Source: Sneathiella sp.
GTDB taxonomy: Bacteria; Pseudomonadota; Alphaproteobacteria; Sneathiellales; Sneathiellaceae
Direction: 5' to 3'
Assembly (NCBI RefSeq): GCF_029233945.1
Contig: NZ_JARGOQ010000012.1
Coordinates: 1-64,000 of the forward strand
Length of the DNA: 64,000 bases
Shown here one piece after another: positions 26,876 to 37,311 of this stretch. The first letter of the stretch is position 1. Each line of letters begins with the position of its first letter. The position numbers were made by a program, and so were the translations under genes. A model generated the notes under the pieces. The model had not been told where the DNA came from. It saw nothing but the letters and a program-made list of their open reading frames with translations, and did no database searches.

Positions 26876-28135
26876 TCAGTTTCGTTTCAGGGTCGCCGCC
26901 ATCTCGATATGCGGTGAGAAGAGAAATTGATCCACGGGCAGCACCTTATCGAGGCTGTATCCTCCATCCATCAGCGCCTTGACATCCCGTGCAAAAGTGA
27001 CCGGATTGCAAGAGATCGCCACGACGGTCGGGATATCAGATTTCGCAATCTCCTCGGCCTGCGCTTTCGCCCCAGCCCGCGGCGGATCGAAAACAAGGCC
27101 GTCAAAAGCGTTGAGTTCGTCCGTTAGCAGTGGGCGGTGAAACAGATCGCGTGTCTCGGATGTGATGGGCAGAATGGCGCGGTTTGCGGCGGCCTGCAGG
27201 GATGCCGTCAGTTCCGCATCCCCTTCCACCGCATGCACCCGGGCACTGGCCGCGAGCGGGAAGGTGAAGCTGCCGACCCCGGCGAAAAGATCGGTGATAT
27301 TCCGTGCCTCACTCAGGGCATCGCGGGCAAAATCGGCGAGCGCCGTCTCACCTGCCTTGCTTGCTTGCAGGAAACTGCCGGGCGGAAGAGTAACGGGCAC
27401 ATCATTCAGCCTGATTTCTGCAGGCAGGCGCGCGGCGATAACCTCCGGGATTTCTTTTGCACTTTGCTGCCAGGCGATCCGGGCGAGCTTCTGTTCCCCG
27501 GTAAAGGCGGCGAGCGCCTCACGGGTTTCCAGATCCAGCTCCTTCTTCGCCGTGATCAGCAAGTCAGGGCCGTTCTCCGTTATCGTCGCCATGATCTTTG
27601 CTTCACTATTGCGCGGCAAGAGGGGTGGCAACAGGGCACGGAGCGGCTTTACGAGGGCGAGCAGCGTCTCATCAATCACCGGGCAGTCGCCGATATCGAA
27701 AATCTGGTGGCTACGGCGCAGGTGAAAGCCGATCATCACGCCCTTCTTGCGTTTTGAGGCGATAAACTCGACCCGCCGCCGGCTTGCCAGGGGGCTCGTA
27801 ACTGTTTCCAAAACCTCTGCGCTCTCTATGCCCGCCATGGACAGGCAGTCAACGATGCGCTGGCGTTTCCAGTTCGCCGTGAAGTCCGGGGCGAGATGCT
27901 GCAGGCCGCAACCACCGCAGGTGCCGAAATGGCGGCAAGCGGGCTTGATGCGCTCCGTTCCGGGAGTGAAGATTTCCTCAATCGCGGCAACATTTCCGTT
28001 GCCCCGCTCTTCCAGCACAGAGACGCGCAGCCAGTCTCCCGGGGCGGAAAAAGGGACGTAAAAGCGTTTGCCGTCCTGTTCCGCGATACCGTCGCCGCTT
28101 GCGCCGATATGGTCAATCACAAGCTCAACCGTCAT
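26876..28135 (-). CDS. 23S rRNA (uracil-C5)-methyltransferase, TrmA/RlmCD family
   Basis: 419 residues. An N-terminal TRAM domain (LVIDHIGASGDGIAEQDGK) precedes an iron-sulfur cluster site with CRHFGTCGGCGLQH and a fourth Cys in GDCPVI, then a SAM-binding domain (ITDLFAGVGSFTFPLA, HAVEGD), the FDPPRAGA motif and the catalytic cysteine in ISCNPVTFARD. It methylates C5 of a uracil in rRNA, most likely U1939 or U747 of 23S. The start overlaps the end of tlyA by 11 bases, so translation is coupled. Confidence 0.92.
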   Translation of the reverse strand: MTVELVIDHIGASGDGIAEQDGKRFYVPFSAPGDWLRVSVLEERGNGNVAAIEEIFTPGTERIKPACRHFGTCGGCGLQHLAPDFTANWKRQRIVDCLSMAGIESAEVLETVTSPLASRRRVEFIASKRKKGVMIGFHLRRSHQIFDIGDCPVIDETLLALVKPLRALLPPLLPRNSEAKIMATITENGPDLLITAKKELDLETREALAAFTGEQKLARIAWQQSAKEIPEVIAARLPAEIRLNDVPVTLPPGSFLQASKAGETALADFARDALSEARNITDLFAGVGSFTFPLAASARVHAVEGDAELTASLQAAANRAILPITSETRDLFHRPLLTDELNAFDGLVFDPPRAGAKAQAEEIAKSDIPTVVAISCNPVTFARDVKALMDGGYSLDKVLPVDQFLFSPHIEMAATLKRN

Positions 28136-28871
28136 AACGGCCTCCGATCAGGAATTCCCTATTGCCATCACTTCCCAAAATCGGGCTGTCGATATAACCA
28201 AGGGAGGACCAGCCGGGAAGGGCGTTGATCCAGTCTTCCAACACAATAGGTACGGTGGCGGCGAGAGCCTCGTCCCGGACAATGCCGCCCTTGCCGACAT
28301 TGCCTTTGCCGACCTCGAACTGTGGCTTCACGAGGGCCAAGAGATGCGCACCGGGAGCGGCGAGGGAGAGCGCGGCGGGCAACGCTTTTTGAAGCGAGAT
28401 AAAACTGACATCCGCAACGATAAGATCAAGCGGCTCGGGGATCAGCGTCTCGTCGAGATCGCGGGAATTGGTCTTTTCAAGATTGATAATGCGCGCGTCT
28501 TCGGCAACCAACGGATCGAGCTGCCCATGGCCGACATCCACCGCATAAATCCGCGCCGCGCCGCGTTCCAGCAATACCTGGCAAAATCCACCGGTTGAGG
28601 CACCGATATCGGCGGCGGTTTTCCCTTGGACCTCTATGGCAAAATGATCAAGCGCAGGGAGGAGTTTTTTCGCCCCCCGTCCGACCCAGTCGATATCCGG
28701 TACCGTCACGCTGAGTATCATTCCATCGGTGACTTTTCGCGTTGCCTTTGTCGTAGTGACGCCATCGACGGAAACCCGCCCTTCCGCAATCAGGCTTTGC
28801 GCTTTCGCGCGGCTCTTCACCAGATCGCGGGCGACAAGCGCGAGATCAAGCCTTTGCGGGAGCTCTGTCAT
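28125..28871 (-). CDS. tlyA: TlyA family rRNA 2'-O-methyltransferase / haemolysin-like protein
   Basis: 248 residues with an N-terminal S4 RNA-binding domain (RLDLALVARDLVKSRAKAQSLIAEGRVSVDG) and a FtsJ-like SAM domain (AADIGASTGGFCQVLLERGA, YAVDVGHGQL, DLIVADVSFISL, LVKPQFEVGKGNVGKGGIV). In mycobacteria TlyA methylates 16S and 23S rRNA riboses, which affects capreomycin sensitivity. It lies between dxs (9-base gap) and the uracil methyltransferase (overlap), in the same order as in many alphaproteobacteria. Confidence 0.93.
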   Translation of the reverse strand: MTELPQRLDLALVARDLVKSRAKAQSLIAEGRVSVDGVTTTKATRKVTDGMILSVTVPDIDWVGRGAKKLLPALDHFAIEVQGKTAADIGASTGGFCQVLLERGAARIYAVDVGHGQLDPLVAEDARIINLEKTNSRDLDETLIPEPLDLIVADVSFISLQKALPAALSLAAPGAHLLALVKPQFEVGKGNVGKGGIVRDEALAATVPIVLEDWINALPGWSSLGYIDSPILGSDGNREFLIGGRYDG

Positions 28872-28880
28872 TTTGTCTGC

Positions 28881-30815
28881 CTAGATGGCGGAGATATTCC
28901 GCTGTTTCGCCTTGCCGGTGCCGAGGGCGGAGAGGGCCGCTTCGACAATCTGTCCGTGATTGACCCCGGCCTCGTCATACATATCCTCGATCTTCTGCTG
29001 GTCGATGAAGATATCTTTCATGCAGAGCGGCCGGATCTTGAGCCCATTATCGAGAAGGCCGTTCAGGCTAAGGAACTGCATCACATGGCTACCGAAACCG
29101 CCGATCGCGCCTTCCTCGACGGTAATCAGAACTTCATGGTGGTTGGCGAGGTCGCGGATCATCTCTTCATCGAGCGGCTTGCAGAAGCGCGCATCGGCGA
29201 CGGTCGTGGAAATGCCCTTGGCCTCCAGCTCTTCCGCTGCGATCAGCGCCTCTTTCAGCCGAGTCCCGAAGGAGAGAATGGCGACTTTATCGCCTTGTTT
29301 GATCATCCGGCCCTTGCCAATTTCCAGCACCTCGCCCCGTTCCGGCATATCAACGCCGATGCCTTCTCCGCGCGGATAGCGAAAGGCGCAAGGCCCCTCG
29401 TTATATGCGGCGGCGGTCGCGACCATATGTTTCAGCTCCGCCTCATCCGCCGGGGCCATAACCATCATATTGGGCAGCGTGGCGAGATAGGTAATATCGA
29501 AGGAACCGGCATGAGTTGCCCCATCCGCCCCGACAAGCCCGGCCCGGTCCATGGCGAAACGCACAGGCAGGTTCTGGATCGCCACGTCATGCACCACCTG
29601 GTCATAGGCGCGCTGCAGGAAGGTGGAATAGATCGCAACAAACGGCTTCAATCCTTCTGTTGCCATACCGGCGGCAAAGGTGACGGCATGCTGTTCGGCA
29701 ATGCCGACATCGAAGCAGCGGTTCGCGAATTCCTTGGCAAACTGATCAAGGCCGGTGCCATCGGGCATGGCGGCGGTCACGGCGACAATCTTGTCATCGT
29801 GGCGAGCTTCCTCAATCAGGCTCTGGGCAAAGACCTTGGTGTAGGAGGGCGCGTTCGGTTTTGATTTCGCCTGCGCGCCGGTAATCACGTCGAATTTGGA
29901 AACGCCATGGTATTTATCGGCCGCTTCCTCGGCGGGCGGGTAGCCCTTGCCCTTCTGCGTGACGCAATGGATCAGGATCGGCCCGTATTTCGATTCCCGC
30001 GCATTTTTCAGGACGGGGATCAGATGTTCAAGGTTATGGCCGTCGATCGGCCCGACATAGTAAAAGCCAAGCTCCTCAAACAATGTGCCGCCGGTGACCA
30101 TGCCGCGTGCGAATTCCTCGGCGCGCCGGGCTGTCCGCTCCAGTGGATCAGGGAGGAGGGAGGCGACCTGTTTCGCCAGTTCCCGCAGGCTGCGATAGGG
30201 CTTGCCCGAAAGAAGTCGGGAGAGATAAGCGCTCATCGCGCCGACGGGCGGGGCGATGGACATGTCATTGTCGTTGAGGATAACGATCTGCCGTGCATCC
30301 ATGGCGCCGGCGTTATTCATCGCCTCATAGGCCATGCCCGCGCTCAACGCGCCGTCGCCGATCACGGAGATGACATTGTTATGCCGTCCCTGCAGATCGC
30401 GCCCGACCGCCATGCCAAGCCCTGCGGAGATGGAAGTGGAGGAATGCGCCGCGCCGAAGGGGTCATATTCGCTTTCGGCCCGCTTGGTAAAGCCGGAAAG
30501 ACCGTCCGGCTGACGCAGGGTACGAATACGATCGCGCCGTCCGGTCAGGATCTTATGCGGATAGCATTGATGGCCGACGTCCCAGATCAGACGGTCGGCC
30601 GGGGTGTTAAAGACATGATGAAGCGCCACGGTGAGTTCGACAACGCCAAGGCCCGCGCCCAGATGCCCGCCGGTCACGGAGACAGCGCTGATTGTCTCCT
30701 GACGCAGCTCATCGGCGAGCTGTACTAGCTCTGGCAGCGTCAGGTTGCGCATGGCTTGCGGATAATCGATGGTGTCCAGTAATGGGGTAGCCGGTCTCGT
30801 CGTCAAAATATTCAC
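28881..30815 (-). CDS. dxs: 1-Deoxy-D-xylulose-5-phosphate synthase
   Basis: Thiamine-diphosphate enzyme that joins pyruvate and glyceraldehyde-3-phosphate, the first step of the MEP isoprenoid pathway. 644 residues. Seen: [24 protein letters not shown] split across the N-terminus, [15 protein letters not shown], the ThDP/Mg motif [18 protein letters not shown], the second domain [20 protein letters not shown] with the conserved Glu, and [20 protein letters not shown]. It follows ispA after 6 bases, so the two isoprenoid genes are one unit. Confidence 0.98.
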   Translation of the reverse strand: MNILTTRPATPLLDTIDYPQAMRNLTLPELVQLADELRQETISAVSVTGGHLGAGLGVVELTVALHHVFNTPADRLIWDVGHQCYPHKILTGRRDRIRTLRQPDGLSGFTKRAESEYDPFGAAHSSTSISAGLGMAVGRDLQGRHNNVISVIGDGALSAGMAYEAMNNAGAMDARQIVILNDNDMSIAPPVGAMSAYLSRLLSGKPYRSLRELAKQVASLLPDPLERTARRAEEFARGMVTGGTLFEELGFYYVGPIDGHNLEHLIPVLKNARESKYGPILIHCVTQKGKGYPPAEEAADKYHGVSKFDVITGAQAKSKPNAPSYTKVFAQSLIEEARHDDKIVAVTAAMPDGTGLDQFAKEFANRCFDVGIAEQHAVTFAAGMATEGLKPFVAIYSTFLQRAYDQVVHDVAIQNLPVRFAMDRAGLVGADGATHAGSFDITYLATLPNMMVMAPADEAELKHMVATAAAYNEGPCAFRYPRGEGIGVDMPERGEVLEIGKGRMIKQGDKVAILSFGTRLKEALIAAEELEAKGISTTVADARFCKPLDEEMIRDLANHHEVLITVEEGAIGGFGSHVMQFLSLNGLLDNGLKIRPLCMKDIFIDQQKIEDMYDEAGVNHGQIVEAALSALGTGKAKQRNISAI

Positions 30816-30821
30816 CCGTCT

Positions 30822-31712
30822 TCAGTTGCGGCGCTCAATCGCGAAGCGCGCCGCATGTCTTAACAGATCAGCCTTCGGTCCGAAAGGTCCCAGATGATCG
30901 ATTGCCTGGTCAACCAGCATGCCGGCATGGATTTTAGCCTCTTCCAGCCCCATGAGCGAAACAAAGGTGACTTTACCTGCCGCTTCGTCCTTGCCGGTTG
31001 CCTTGCCCATATCTTCCGGGCTGCCCTCAGTATCCAATATGTCATCCGCAATCTGAAAGGCCAGCCCTAAATCATGTGCATAGGCTTTGAGCGCCTGCAG
31101 CTGTGGCGGAGATGCATGCCCGAGGATGGCGCCCGCCTCGCAGGCGAAGGTAATGAGCGCGCCGGTCTTGAGCTGCTGCAGCCGGGTGATGGTGACAATA
31201 TCGATATTATCGCCATCGGCGTAGATGTCCATTGTCTGCCCGCCGACCATGCCGCGCATTCCGATGGCGCGCGCCAGTTTTGAGACCAGCTTGACGCGCA
31301 CCTCTGCCGAGGAATGGGTTTGGGCATCGCCGATAACCTCAAAAGCGAGCGATTGCAGCGCGTCCCCGGCGAGCACGGCTGTCGCCTCGTCAAACTTCTT
31401 ATGCACCGTCGGCTTTCCCCGGCGCAAATCATCGTCGTCCATGCAGGGTAGGTCATCATGGATGAGGGAGTAGCTGTGAATTATTTCAAGTGCCGAGGCA
31501 ACGCGCGTCGAATGCAGGCGCGGCACACCAAAGAGATCCGCCGCCTGAATAACCAGAAAGGCGCGCAAGCGCTTTCCGCCGGAGAGAACCGAATAGCGCA
31601 TCGCTTCATAGAGCTGCTTTTCAAGGCCGTTGTTTTCAGGCAGGAACTCACGAAGCTCCCGGTCCATCAGCTCGGCAGTCTGACGGAGGGCCTTGCCGAA
31701 ATCATCTTCCAT
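30822..31712 (-). CDS. ispA: Farnesyl/geranyl diphosphate synthase
   Basis: 296-residue all-helical trans-prenyltransferase that extends dimethylallyl diphosphate with isopentenyl diphosphate. The first aspartate-rich motif is DDLPCMDDDDLRRGKPTVH, with four residues between the two Asp pairs, a form usual in bacterial farnesyl diphosphate synthases; the second is FQIADDILD. SGGKRLRAFL binds the diphosphate, and QLKTGALI is also conserved. It sits between xseB and dxs, the classical xseB-ispA-dxs order. Confidence 0.96.
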   Translation of the reverse strand: MEDDFGKALRQTAELMDRELREFLPENNGLEKQLYEAMRYSVLSGGKRLRAFLVIQAADLFGVPRLHSTRVASALEIIHSYSLIHDDLPCMDDDDLRRGKPTVHKKFDEATAVLAGDALQSLAFEVIGDAQTHSSAEVRVKLVSKLARAIGMRGMVGGQTMDIYADGDNIDIVTITRLQQLKTGALITFACEAGAILGHASPPQLQALKAYAHDLGLAFQIADDILDTEGSPEDMGKATGKDEAAGKVTFVSLMGLEEAKIHAGMLVDQAIDHLGPFGPKADLLRHAARFAIERRN

Positions 31713-31741
31713 TTTAATGTCTCAATCCGCCACGCCTAAGC

Positions 31742-31999
31742 CTATTCAACATTTGCCGGCTCGACCGACAGATTGCCGTTCTTGCCGACGATCTTGTCGA
31801 CCCGCTCCTGCGCGTTCCGGAGCTTGGCCTCGCAATGCTGTTTCAACAGGGAACCGCGGGTATAGATATCGATGGACTGATCGAGATCGACCTGGCCGGA
31901 ATCAAGCTTTTCGACAATCTGTTCCAGCTCATTCAGAGCTTCCTCGAAGCTCATTTTTTCGATATCGGCGGGGATTTCCTGGCTATTCGGGTCAGACAT
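31742..31999 (-). CDS. xseB: Exodeoxyribonuclease VII small subunit
   Basis: 85 residues. The core SFEEALNELEQIVEKLDSGQVDLDQSIDIYTRGSLLKQHCEAKL, in two helices, is the XseB family pattern. It binds several-fold to XseA to form the single-strand exonuclease. The XseA gene is not in the window, which is usual. It heads the xseB-ispA-dxs-tlyA run. Confidence 0.95.
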   Translation of the reverse strand: MSDPNSQEIPADIEKMSFEEALNELEQIVEKLDSGQVDLDQSIDIYTRGSLLKQHCEAKLRNAQERVDKIVGKNGNLSVEPANVE

Positions 32000-32030
32000 G
32001 ATTTCTCCTTTGCCGTCTTATACTCTTCTC

Positions 32031-32957
32031 TTAAGCACGGAGCAATGCTTTCACATGGGCATCCACCCCATCGGCCAGCCCCTCCAGATCATAACCGCCT
32101 TCGAGGGCAGAAACAACACGACCTGCCGCATGCCTGTCCGCGAGAGCCACCAGCTTTTTGGTGATCCAGCCATAATCGGCACCGGTCAGATTGAGGTTGG
32201 CGAGCGGGTCTTTTTCATGGGCATCGAAGCCCGCGGAAATTATCAGCAGTTCGGGGCGGAAAGCCTCCAGTGCGGGGAGGATAATATTATCATAGGCCTC
32301 CCGAAAGGCGCGGGAGCCTGATCCGGCGGCAAGGGGAACATTCACAATATTGCCAACCCCGGTTTCGCTGGCATCGCCCGTGCCGGGATAAAAGGGCGCC
32401 TGATGGCTGGAGGCATAGAGCAGTCCTGCGTCTTTTTCGAAAATCGCCTGAGTGCCATTGCCATGGTGCACATCGAAATCGACGACGGCAACGCGCTCAA
32501 GCCCGTATTTTTTCCGCGCATGGTAAGCGCCGATGGCGACATTATTATAAAGACAGAAGCCCATGGCCCGGTCCGCCTCCGCATGGTGGCCCGGCGGACG
32601 GATGGCGCAAAAAGCATTGCTCTTCTTATTTTTCATGACGGCATCGATGGCGGCGATAACGGCGCCGGCGGCACGCATCGCGGCCATTTGCGAGCCGGGC
32701 GACATCTTTGTATCGGGGTCGAGATTAATAATGCCAGCGACCGGCGCCCGCGCCACCAGCCCATCCAGATGAGCCTCCGTATGGGCCAAAGCAAGCTGCT
32801 CGCGTGACGCAAGGGGGGCGTCCACACGTTCCAGGGCCGGGAAGTTTTCAAGATCTAGCTGATGCAGGACAGCCCTCAACCGATCAGCTCGTTCCGGATG
32901 CCCGACACCGGTGTCATGAAACAGACAATCACGATGGGTAAAAAGATAGGTTGTCAT
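32031..32957 (-). CDS. Histone deacetylase family (HDAC-like) deacetylase
   Basis: 308 residues of the arginase/deacetylase fold. Zinc and charge-relay motifs are seen: HPERADRL near the start, RPPGHHAEADRAMGFC with the two active His, VVDFDVHHGNGTQ and ISAGFDAHEKDPL with the zinc ligands, and the catalytic-Tyr region near the end (EGGYDLEGL). Bacterial members deacetylate acetyl-polyamines or acetylated proteins; the substrate here is open. ATG 32957 and TTG 32972 are both possible starts; neither has a clear ribosome binding site. It is 31 bases upstream of xseB. Confidence 0.9.
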   Translation of the reverse strand: MTTYLFTHRDCLFHDTGVGHPERADRLRAVLHQLDLENFPALERVDAPLASREQLALAHTEAHLDGLVARAPVAGIINLDPDTKMSPGSQMAAMRAAGAVIAAIDAVMKNKKSNAFCAIRPPGHHAEADRAMGFCLYNNVAIGAYHARKKYGLERVAVVDFDVHHGNGTQAIFEKDAGLLYASSHQAPFYPGTGDASETGVGNIVNVPLAAGSGSRAFREAYDNIILPALEAFRPELLIISAGFDAHEKDPLANLNLTGADYGWITKKLVALADRHAAGRVVSALEGGYDLEGLADGVDAHVKALLRA

Positions 32958-33045
32958 ATGCAGTCGATTCAACGCCTCGAAAAATGATCAATTTTATGTA
33001 TGTGCAGATTTTTTTGTTGCTTTTCAAGCAATTCAGTCTCAATTC

Positions 33046-33054
33046 TGTTATGAT
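33046..33054 (+). promoter_or_regulatory. Extended -10 element before the RND operon
   Basis: TGTTATGAT is an excellent extended -10 (TGn followed by TATGAT at 33049-33054), 26 bases before the efflux adaptor start codon. No good -35 hexamer stands at the expected distance, which extended -10 promoters tolerate. Confidence 0.35.
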
Positions 33055-33079
33055 ACGTGCAGAGTGAAATGTAATACAA

Positions 33080-34177
33080 ATGAACAAAACAGCACAATTG
33101 GCCATCATAGTGGTCATTGCCGCATTGGGCTATGGGGCGTGGCATTATCAGGACCAGCTTCCCTTCATCGGCGGCGGTAACGGCGAAGCACAGGCGACCA
33201 AGGGTCCCGCGCGACCGCCTCAGAACGTCATTGTTTCTGCGGTTGTGAGCAGGGCGTTGCCCCGCACCATCACGGCTATCGGCACGGCCAGAGCCAATGA
33301 ATCGGTGGTGATTACGTCGAAAGTTACCGGCAAAATCAATACACTGGACTTTAATGAGGGACAAAAAGTGAAGGTCGGCAAGCTGCTGGTTCAGCTTGAC
33401 GATACGGAACTGCGCGCCAACTTGACCGAATCGGAGGCTGCGCGCGACAATTCGCAGAAGCTTTATGACCGGGCGTTGAAGCTCTATGCCACGCGAAATG
33501 TCGCCAAGGCGCAGGTCGACCTGCTTCTCTCCGAGTTGCAGGCGACGGAGGCGGCGGTCTCGGCCGGAAAAGCGCGGCTCAGCGATTACCGGATCGCGGC
33601 ACCCTTCTCCGGGGTTCTCGGATTTCGGGAGGTGAGCGTTGGCTCGCTCGTGCAGCCGGGGGATGTTATTACCACGCTCGACGATACGGACACGATCAAG
33701 GTGGATTTCGATCTGCCGGAGACATATATCGCCGATGTCGGCCCGGGACTGAATTTCTCTGCGAAGAATGTCGCTTATCGCGACCGATTATTCAAAGGAG
33801 AGGTTGATACCATTTCCACCCGGGTGAATGAATTTACCCGTGCCGTCCGGGTGCGTGGATCGGTCCCGAATGAAGACGGGCTTCTGAAACCGGGCATGTT
33901 CCTCTCGGTCGAGCTGCAGATCAGTGTCGATGAAAATGCCCTGCTGATCTCTGAAGAGGCGGTTGTGCTCACGATTTCCGGGCCTATCGTCTATGCGGTC
34001 TCGGATGGCAAGGCGGTGCGCACACCGGTTAAAATCGGGCGTCGTATCAGGGGGTTTGCGGAAGTTATTGAGGGATTGGATGAAGGTGATCAGGTGATCA
34101 CTGAAGGCCTTCAGAAAGTCAAGGATGGTGCGCCGGTCAACCCGAGCGCATCGGTTTCAACCTCTGAGGCATCATAA
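33080..34177 (+). CDS. RND efflux periplasmic adaptor (membrane fusion protein)
   Basis: 365 residues. An N-terminal membrane anchor (about residues 5-19) is followed by the lipoyl/biotinyl half-motif (SKVTGKINTLDFNEGQKVKVGKLLVQLDD), a helical hairpin (about 114-165), the second half-motif RIAAPFSGVLGFREVSVGSLVQPGDV, a beta-barrel domain and a membrane-proximal domain. It links an inner-membrane RND pump to an outer-membrane channel. The pump gene begins inside the stop codon (TAATG), so the two are translationally coupled. No TolC-type gene or TetR regulator is adjacent. Confidence 0.94.
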   Translation: MNKTAQLAIIVVIAALGYGAWHYQDQLPFIGGGNGEAQATKGPARPPQNVIVSAVVSRALPRTITAIGTARANESVVITSKVTGKINTLDFNEGQKVKVGKLLVQLDDTELRANLTESEAARDNSQKLYDRALKLYATRNVAKAQVDLLLSELQATEAAVSAGKARLSDYRIAAPFSGVLGFREVSVGSLVQPGDVITTLDDTDTIKVDFDLPETYIADVGPGLNFSAKNVAYRDRLFKGEVDTISTRVNEFTRAVRVRGSVPNEDGLLKPGMFLSVELQISVDENALLISEEAVVLTISGPIVYAVSDGKAVRTPVKIGRRIRGFAEVIEGLDEGDQVITEGLQKVKDGAPVNPSASVSTSEAS

Positions 34178-37100
34178 TGCGGCTGCCTGACCTCGCCATC
34201 AAGCGTCCGGTTCTGGCCATCGTTTTCTCGGCAGTACTGGTCCTTTTCGGCCTGTTTTCCTATCAATCCTTAAGCGTTCGGGAATATCCGGATATCGACA
34301 GCCCGAATGTCTCGATCCAGACCTCCTATCGCGGCGCGTCGGCGGAAATTATCGAAAGCCAGATAACCCAGGTGATCGAGGATGCAGTCGCCGGGATCAG
34401 CGGGGTGGAGCGGATTTCCTCCACCAGCCGGGAAGAATATTCCACGGTCGGTGTGGAATTCTCGCTGAACCGGGATATTGAATCCGCGACAAACGATGTG
34501 CGCGACCGCATTTCCCGCATCGTCAACCAGCTTCCCGAAGAGGCGGACCCGCCGCGTATTTCAAAATCCGAGAGTGACGCCCGGCCCATCCTCTGGCTGT
34601 CGCTGACCAGTGATAGATTTAACCAGCTTGAACTTACCGACTATGCAGAACGAAACCTTGTCGACCCCTTATCGACGGTTGACGGGGTGGCAAATGTGCG
34701 CATCGGCGGCGCCCGCCGCTATGCCATGCGCATCTGGCTTGATACGCCGGCGATGGCCGCGCGGGGCATAACGGTCGCTGATATTGAATACGCCATTCGC
34801 GAACAGAATGTGCAAATTCCCTCCGGCCGGATTGAATCGAACATGCGGGAATTCAGCATCAAGACCCAGTCGGATCTCAGAACAGCCGAGGAATTTCGCC
34901 GGATCATCCTTTATGACTATGCCGACGGCCGGGTGCGCCTCGGCGATGTGGCCGAAGTGGAGATCGCGCCGGAAAACGACCGGACGAACCTCCGGGTCAA
35001 CGGGCAGACGGCCATCGGTCTTGGCGTGGTTCGCCAATCGGGCGCCAATGTGCTGGAGGTTGCCAATGGTGTGAAGAAAATTGTCGAACGGCTGCAGAAC
35101 AATCTTCCCACCGGCTTGAACATCCAAGTGTCCTATGACCAGTCGGTCTTCATCAGCCAATCGATCAAGGAGGTGTTCTTCGCCCTCGGCGTTGCCATGG
35201 TTCTGGTCATTCTGGTTATCTTTTTCTTCCTGCGCTCCATCGCGGCCACCTTTATTCCGGCCGTTGCCATACCGGTCTCGATCATTGCCACGCTGACCAT
35301 TCTCGGCGCGCTCGATTATTCCGTGAATGTGCTCACGCTGCTTGCGCTGGTGCTGGCCATCGGCCTTGTTGTCGATGACGCGATTGTCGTGCTGGAAAAT
35401 ATCCATCGCCGGATCGAGGCGGGGGAACCACCTCTCCTCGCGGCGAGCCGGGGCGCGAAGCAGGTCGGCTTCGCCGTTGTTGCGACGACCATCGTCCTGA
35501 TCGCTGTCTTTATCCCGATTTCCTTCCTTGACGGCACAACGGGCCGGTTGTTCCGGGAGTTTGGCGTTGCCGTTGCCGCCGCTGTCATGTTTTCGTCCTT
35601 CGTTGCGTTGACATTGACACCGATGCTCTGCTCCAAGCTGCTGGTTGAGACGAATAAGGAAGGCTGGTTCTATAAATCGACGGAGCGTCTTTTCACCGGC
35701 CTTGCCGCTCTCTATGGCGGCGCATTGAAATGGACGTTGAAAATTCCGTTGGTGGTCGTGGCGATTGCCATCGGCTTTTCGGCGCTGGCCTATAACTTCT
35801 ACGAGATCATCCCGAAGGAATTCGCTCCGACCGAAGATCGCGGCGTCTTTTATATGCCGGTGAAAGGCCCTGAAGGGGCCACCATGGAATATACCCGCAA
35901 TAATGTCGACAGGATCGAAGAGGTTCTGAAACCCCTCGAAGAAAGCGGGGAGGCGCGACGCCTTTTTGCCTTCCTCGGCACCTTCCGCCAGCCGGGACCA
36001 GTCAATGAGGCCTTCATGCTGGTCGGTCTTGTCCCTTGGGAGCAGCGGGAACGGTCACAGCAGGAAATTGTCAATGAAGTGTTCCCCAAGCTGCTCGCCA
36101 TCCCTGGCGTAAAGGTCTATGCGATTAATCCCGCCAGTCTCGGTCAGCGCGGCTTTTCCGCCCCGGTCCGGATTATCATCGGGGGTCCCTCCTATGACAT
36201 CATCAATGAATGGGTCGATAGGGTTATAGAACGCGCACAGGAAAATCCGCAGCTTCTCAATATCACCAAGGATTTTGAGGAAACCCAGCCGCAGATCCAT
36301 CTGGATATCGATCGTGCGCGCGCGTCTAACCTCGGGGTGACGATCGAAACCATTGGCCGAACCCTTGAAACACTGATGGGTGCGCGCAATGTCACTACCT
36401 ATGACCAGGGCGGCAAGCAGTATGAAGTGATCGTGCAGGCCCGCAAGGAAGATCGTGGCAGTCGCGATGATTTGTCGAATGTCTATGTTCGCTCCGAGGT
36501 GGCGGATCAGCTGATCCCGCTTTCTGGCTTTGTCACGCTAAGGGAAGAGGCAGGGCCGGGTGAGCTCAAGCGCACTGACCGCCTGCGCACGATTGAGATT
36601 TCCGCTTCTCTCGGGCCGGACTACACGCTGGAAAAGGCGCTCAACTATCTGGAGACCATTGTCCGGGAGGAAGCCGGGGAGGAAGCGACGATCTCCTATG
36701 ATGGTCTCAGCCGTTCGTATAAGGACTCCAATCAGGCGCTGGTCTTCACATTCGTGACGGCGCTTCTGGTGGTGTTTCTCGCCCTTGCCGCGCAGTTCGA
36801 AAGTTTCATCCATCCGATGATCATCATGACGACGGTGCCGCTCGCCATTACGGGCGCGCTTGGTTCCATCTTGCTCGCGGGGCTGACGCTCAATATTTAT
36901 AGCCAGATCGGGATGATCATGCTGATTGGGCTGACAGCGAAGAACGCGATTTTGATCGTGGAATTTGCAAACCAGCTCCGGGACGAGGGCGCGGATATCC
37001 TCACCGCGATACAGGAGTCGGCGATCATCCGGCTGCGCCCGATCCTGATGACGACGATTTCAACGGCCCTCGGGGCGGTTCCGCTCGCAATCGCAACCGG

Positions 37101-37287
37101 CGCGGGCGCGGAAAGCCGGGAGGCCATCGGCATTGTCATCATCGGTGGTTTGATATTCTCGACCGTTCTATCGCTCTTTGTCGTGCCGGTGGTCTATATT
37201 TTGTTGGCCCGGTTCAGCCGCCCCTCCGGTTATCTTGCGGCGCGCCTTAACGAGCTGGAAGCCGCACATTCGGACATCCATAAGTAA
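34177..37287 (+). CDS. RND multidrug efflux permease, HAE1 family
   Basis: 1036 residues, typical for an AcrB-like proton-driven trimeric pump. Start RLPDLAIKRPVLAIVFSAVLVLFG is the first helix; two large periplasmic loops are separated by a six-helix block; the proton-relay pair D400 and D401 lies in IGLVVDDAIVVLENIHRRIEAG; the last block has QIGMIMLIGLTAKNAILIVEFA and the usual PILMTTISTALGAVPLA. Substrates cannot be predicted. With the adaptor it forms a two-gene unit; the next gene converges with it. Confidence 0.95.
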   Translation: MRLPDLAIKRPVLAIVFSAVLVLFGLFSYQSLSVREYPDIDSPNVSIQTSYRGASAEIIESQITQVIEDAVAGISGVERISSTSREEYSTVGVEFSLNRDIESATNDVRDRISRIVNQLPEEADPPRISKSESDARPILWLSLTSDRFNQLELTDYAERNLVDPLSTVDGVANVRIGGARRYAMRIWLDTPAMAARGITVADIEYAIREQNVQIPSGRIESNMREFSIKTQSDLRTAEEFRRIILYDYADGRVRLGDVAEVEIAPENDRTNLRVNGQTAIGLGVVRQSGANVLEVANGVKKIVERLQNNLPTGLNIQVSYDQSVFISQSIKEVFFALGVAMVLVILVIFFFLRSIAATFIPAVAIPVSIIATLTILGALDYSVNVLTLLALVLAIGLVVDDAIVVLENIHRRIEAGEPPLLAASRGAKQVGFAVVATTIVLIAVFIPISFLDGTTGRLFREFGVAVAAAVMFSSFVALTLTPMLCSKLLVETNKEGWFYKSTERLFTGLAALYGGALKWTLKIPLVVVAIAIGFSALAYNFYEIIPKEFAPTEDRGVFYMPVKGPEGATMEYTRNNVDRIEEVLKPLEESGEARRLFAFLGTFRQPGPVNEAFMLVGLVPWEQRERSQQEIVNEVFPKLLAIPGVKVYAINPASLGQRGFSAPVRIIIGGPSYDIINEWVDRVIERAQENPQLLNITKDFEETQPQIHLDIDRARASNLGVTIETIGRTLETLMGARNVTTYDQGGKQYEVIVQARKEDRGSRDDLSNVYVRSEVADQLIPLSGFVTLREEAGPGELKRTDRLRTIEISASLGPDYTLEKALNYLETIVREEAGEEATISYDGLSRSYKDSNQALVFTFVTALLVVFLALAAQFESFIHPMIIMTTVPLAITGALGSILLAGLTLNIYSQIGMIMLIGLTAKNAILIVEFANQLRDEGADILTAIQESAIIRLRPILMTTISTALGAVPLAIATGAGAESREAIGIVIIGGLIFSTVLSLFVVPVVYILLARFSRPSGYLAARLNELEAAHSDIHK

Positions 37288-37311
37288 GACAGAAATCGGG
37301 CGGAAGGGCGC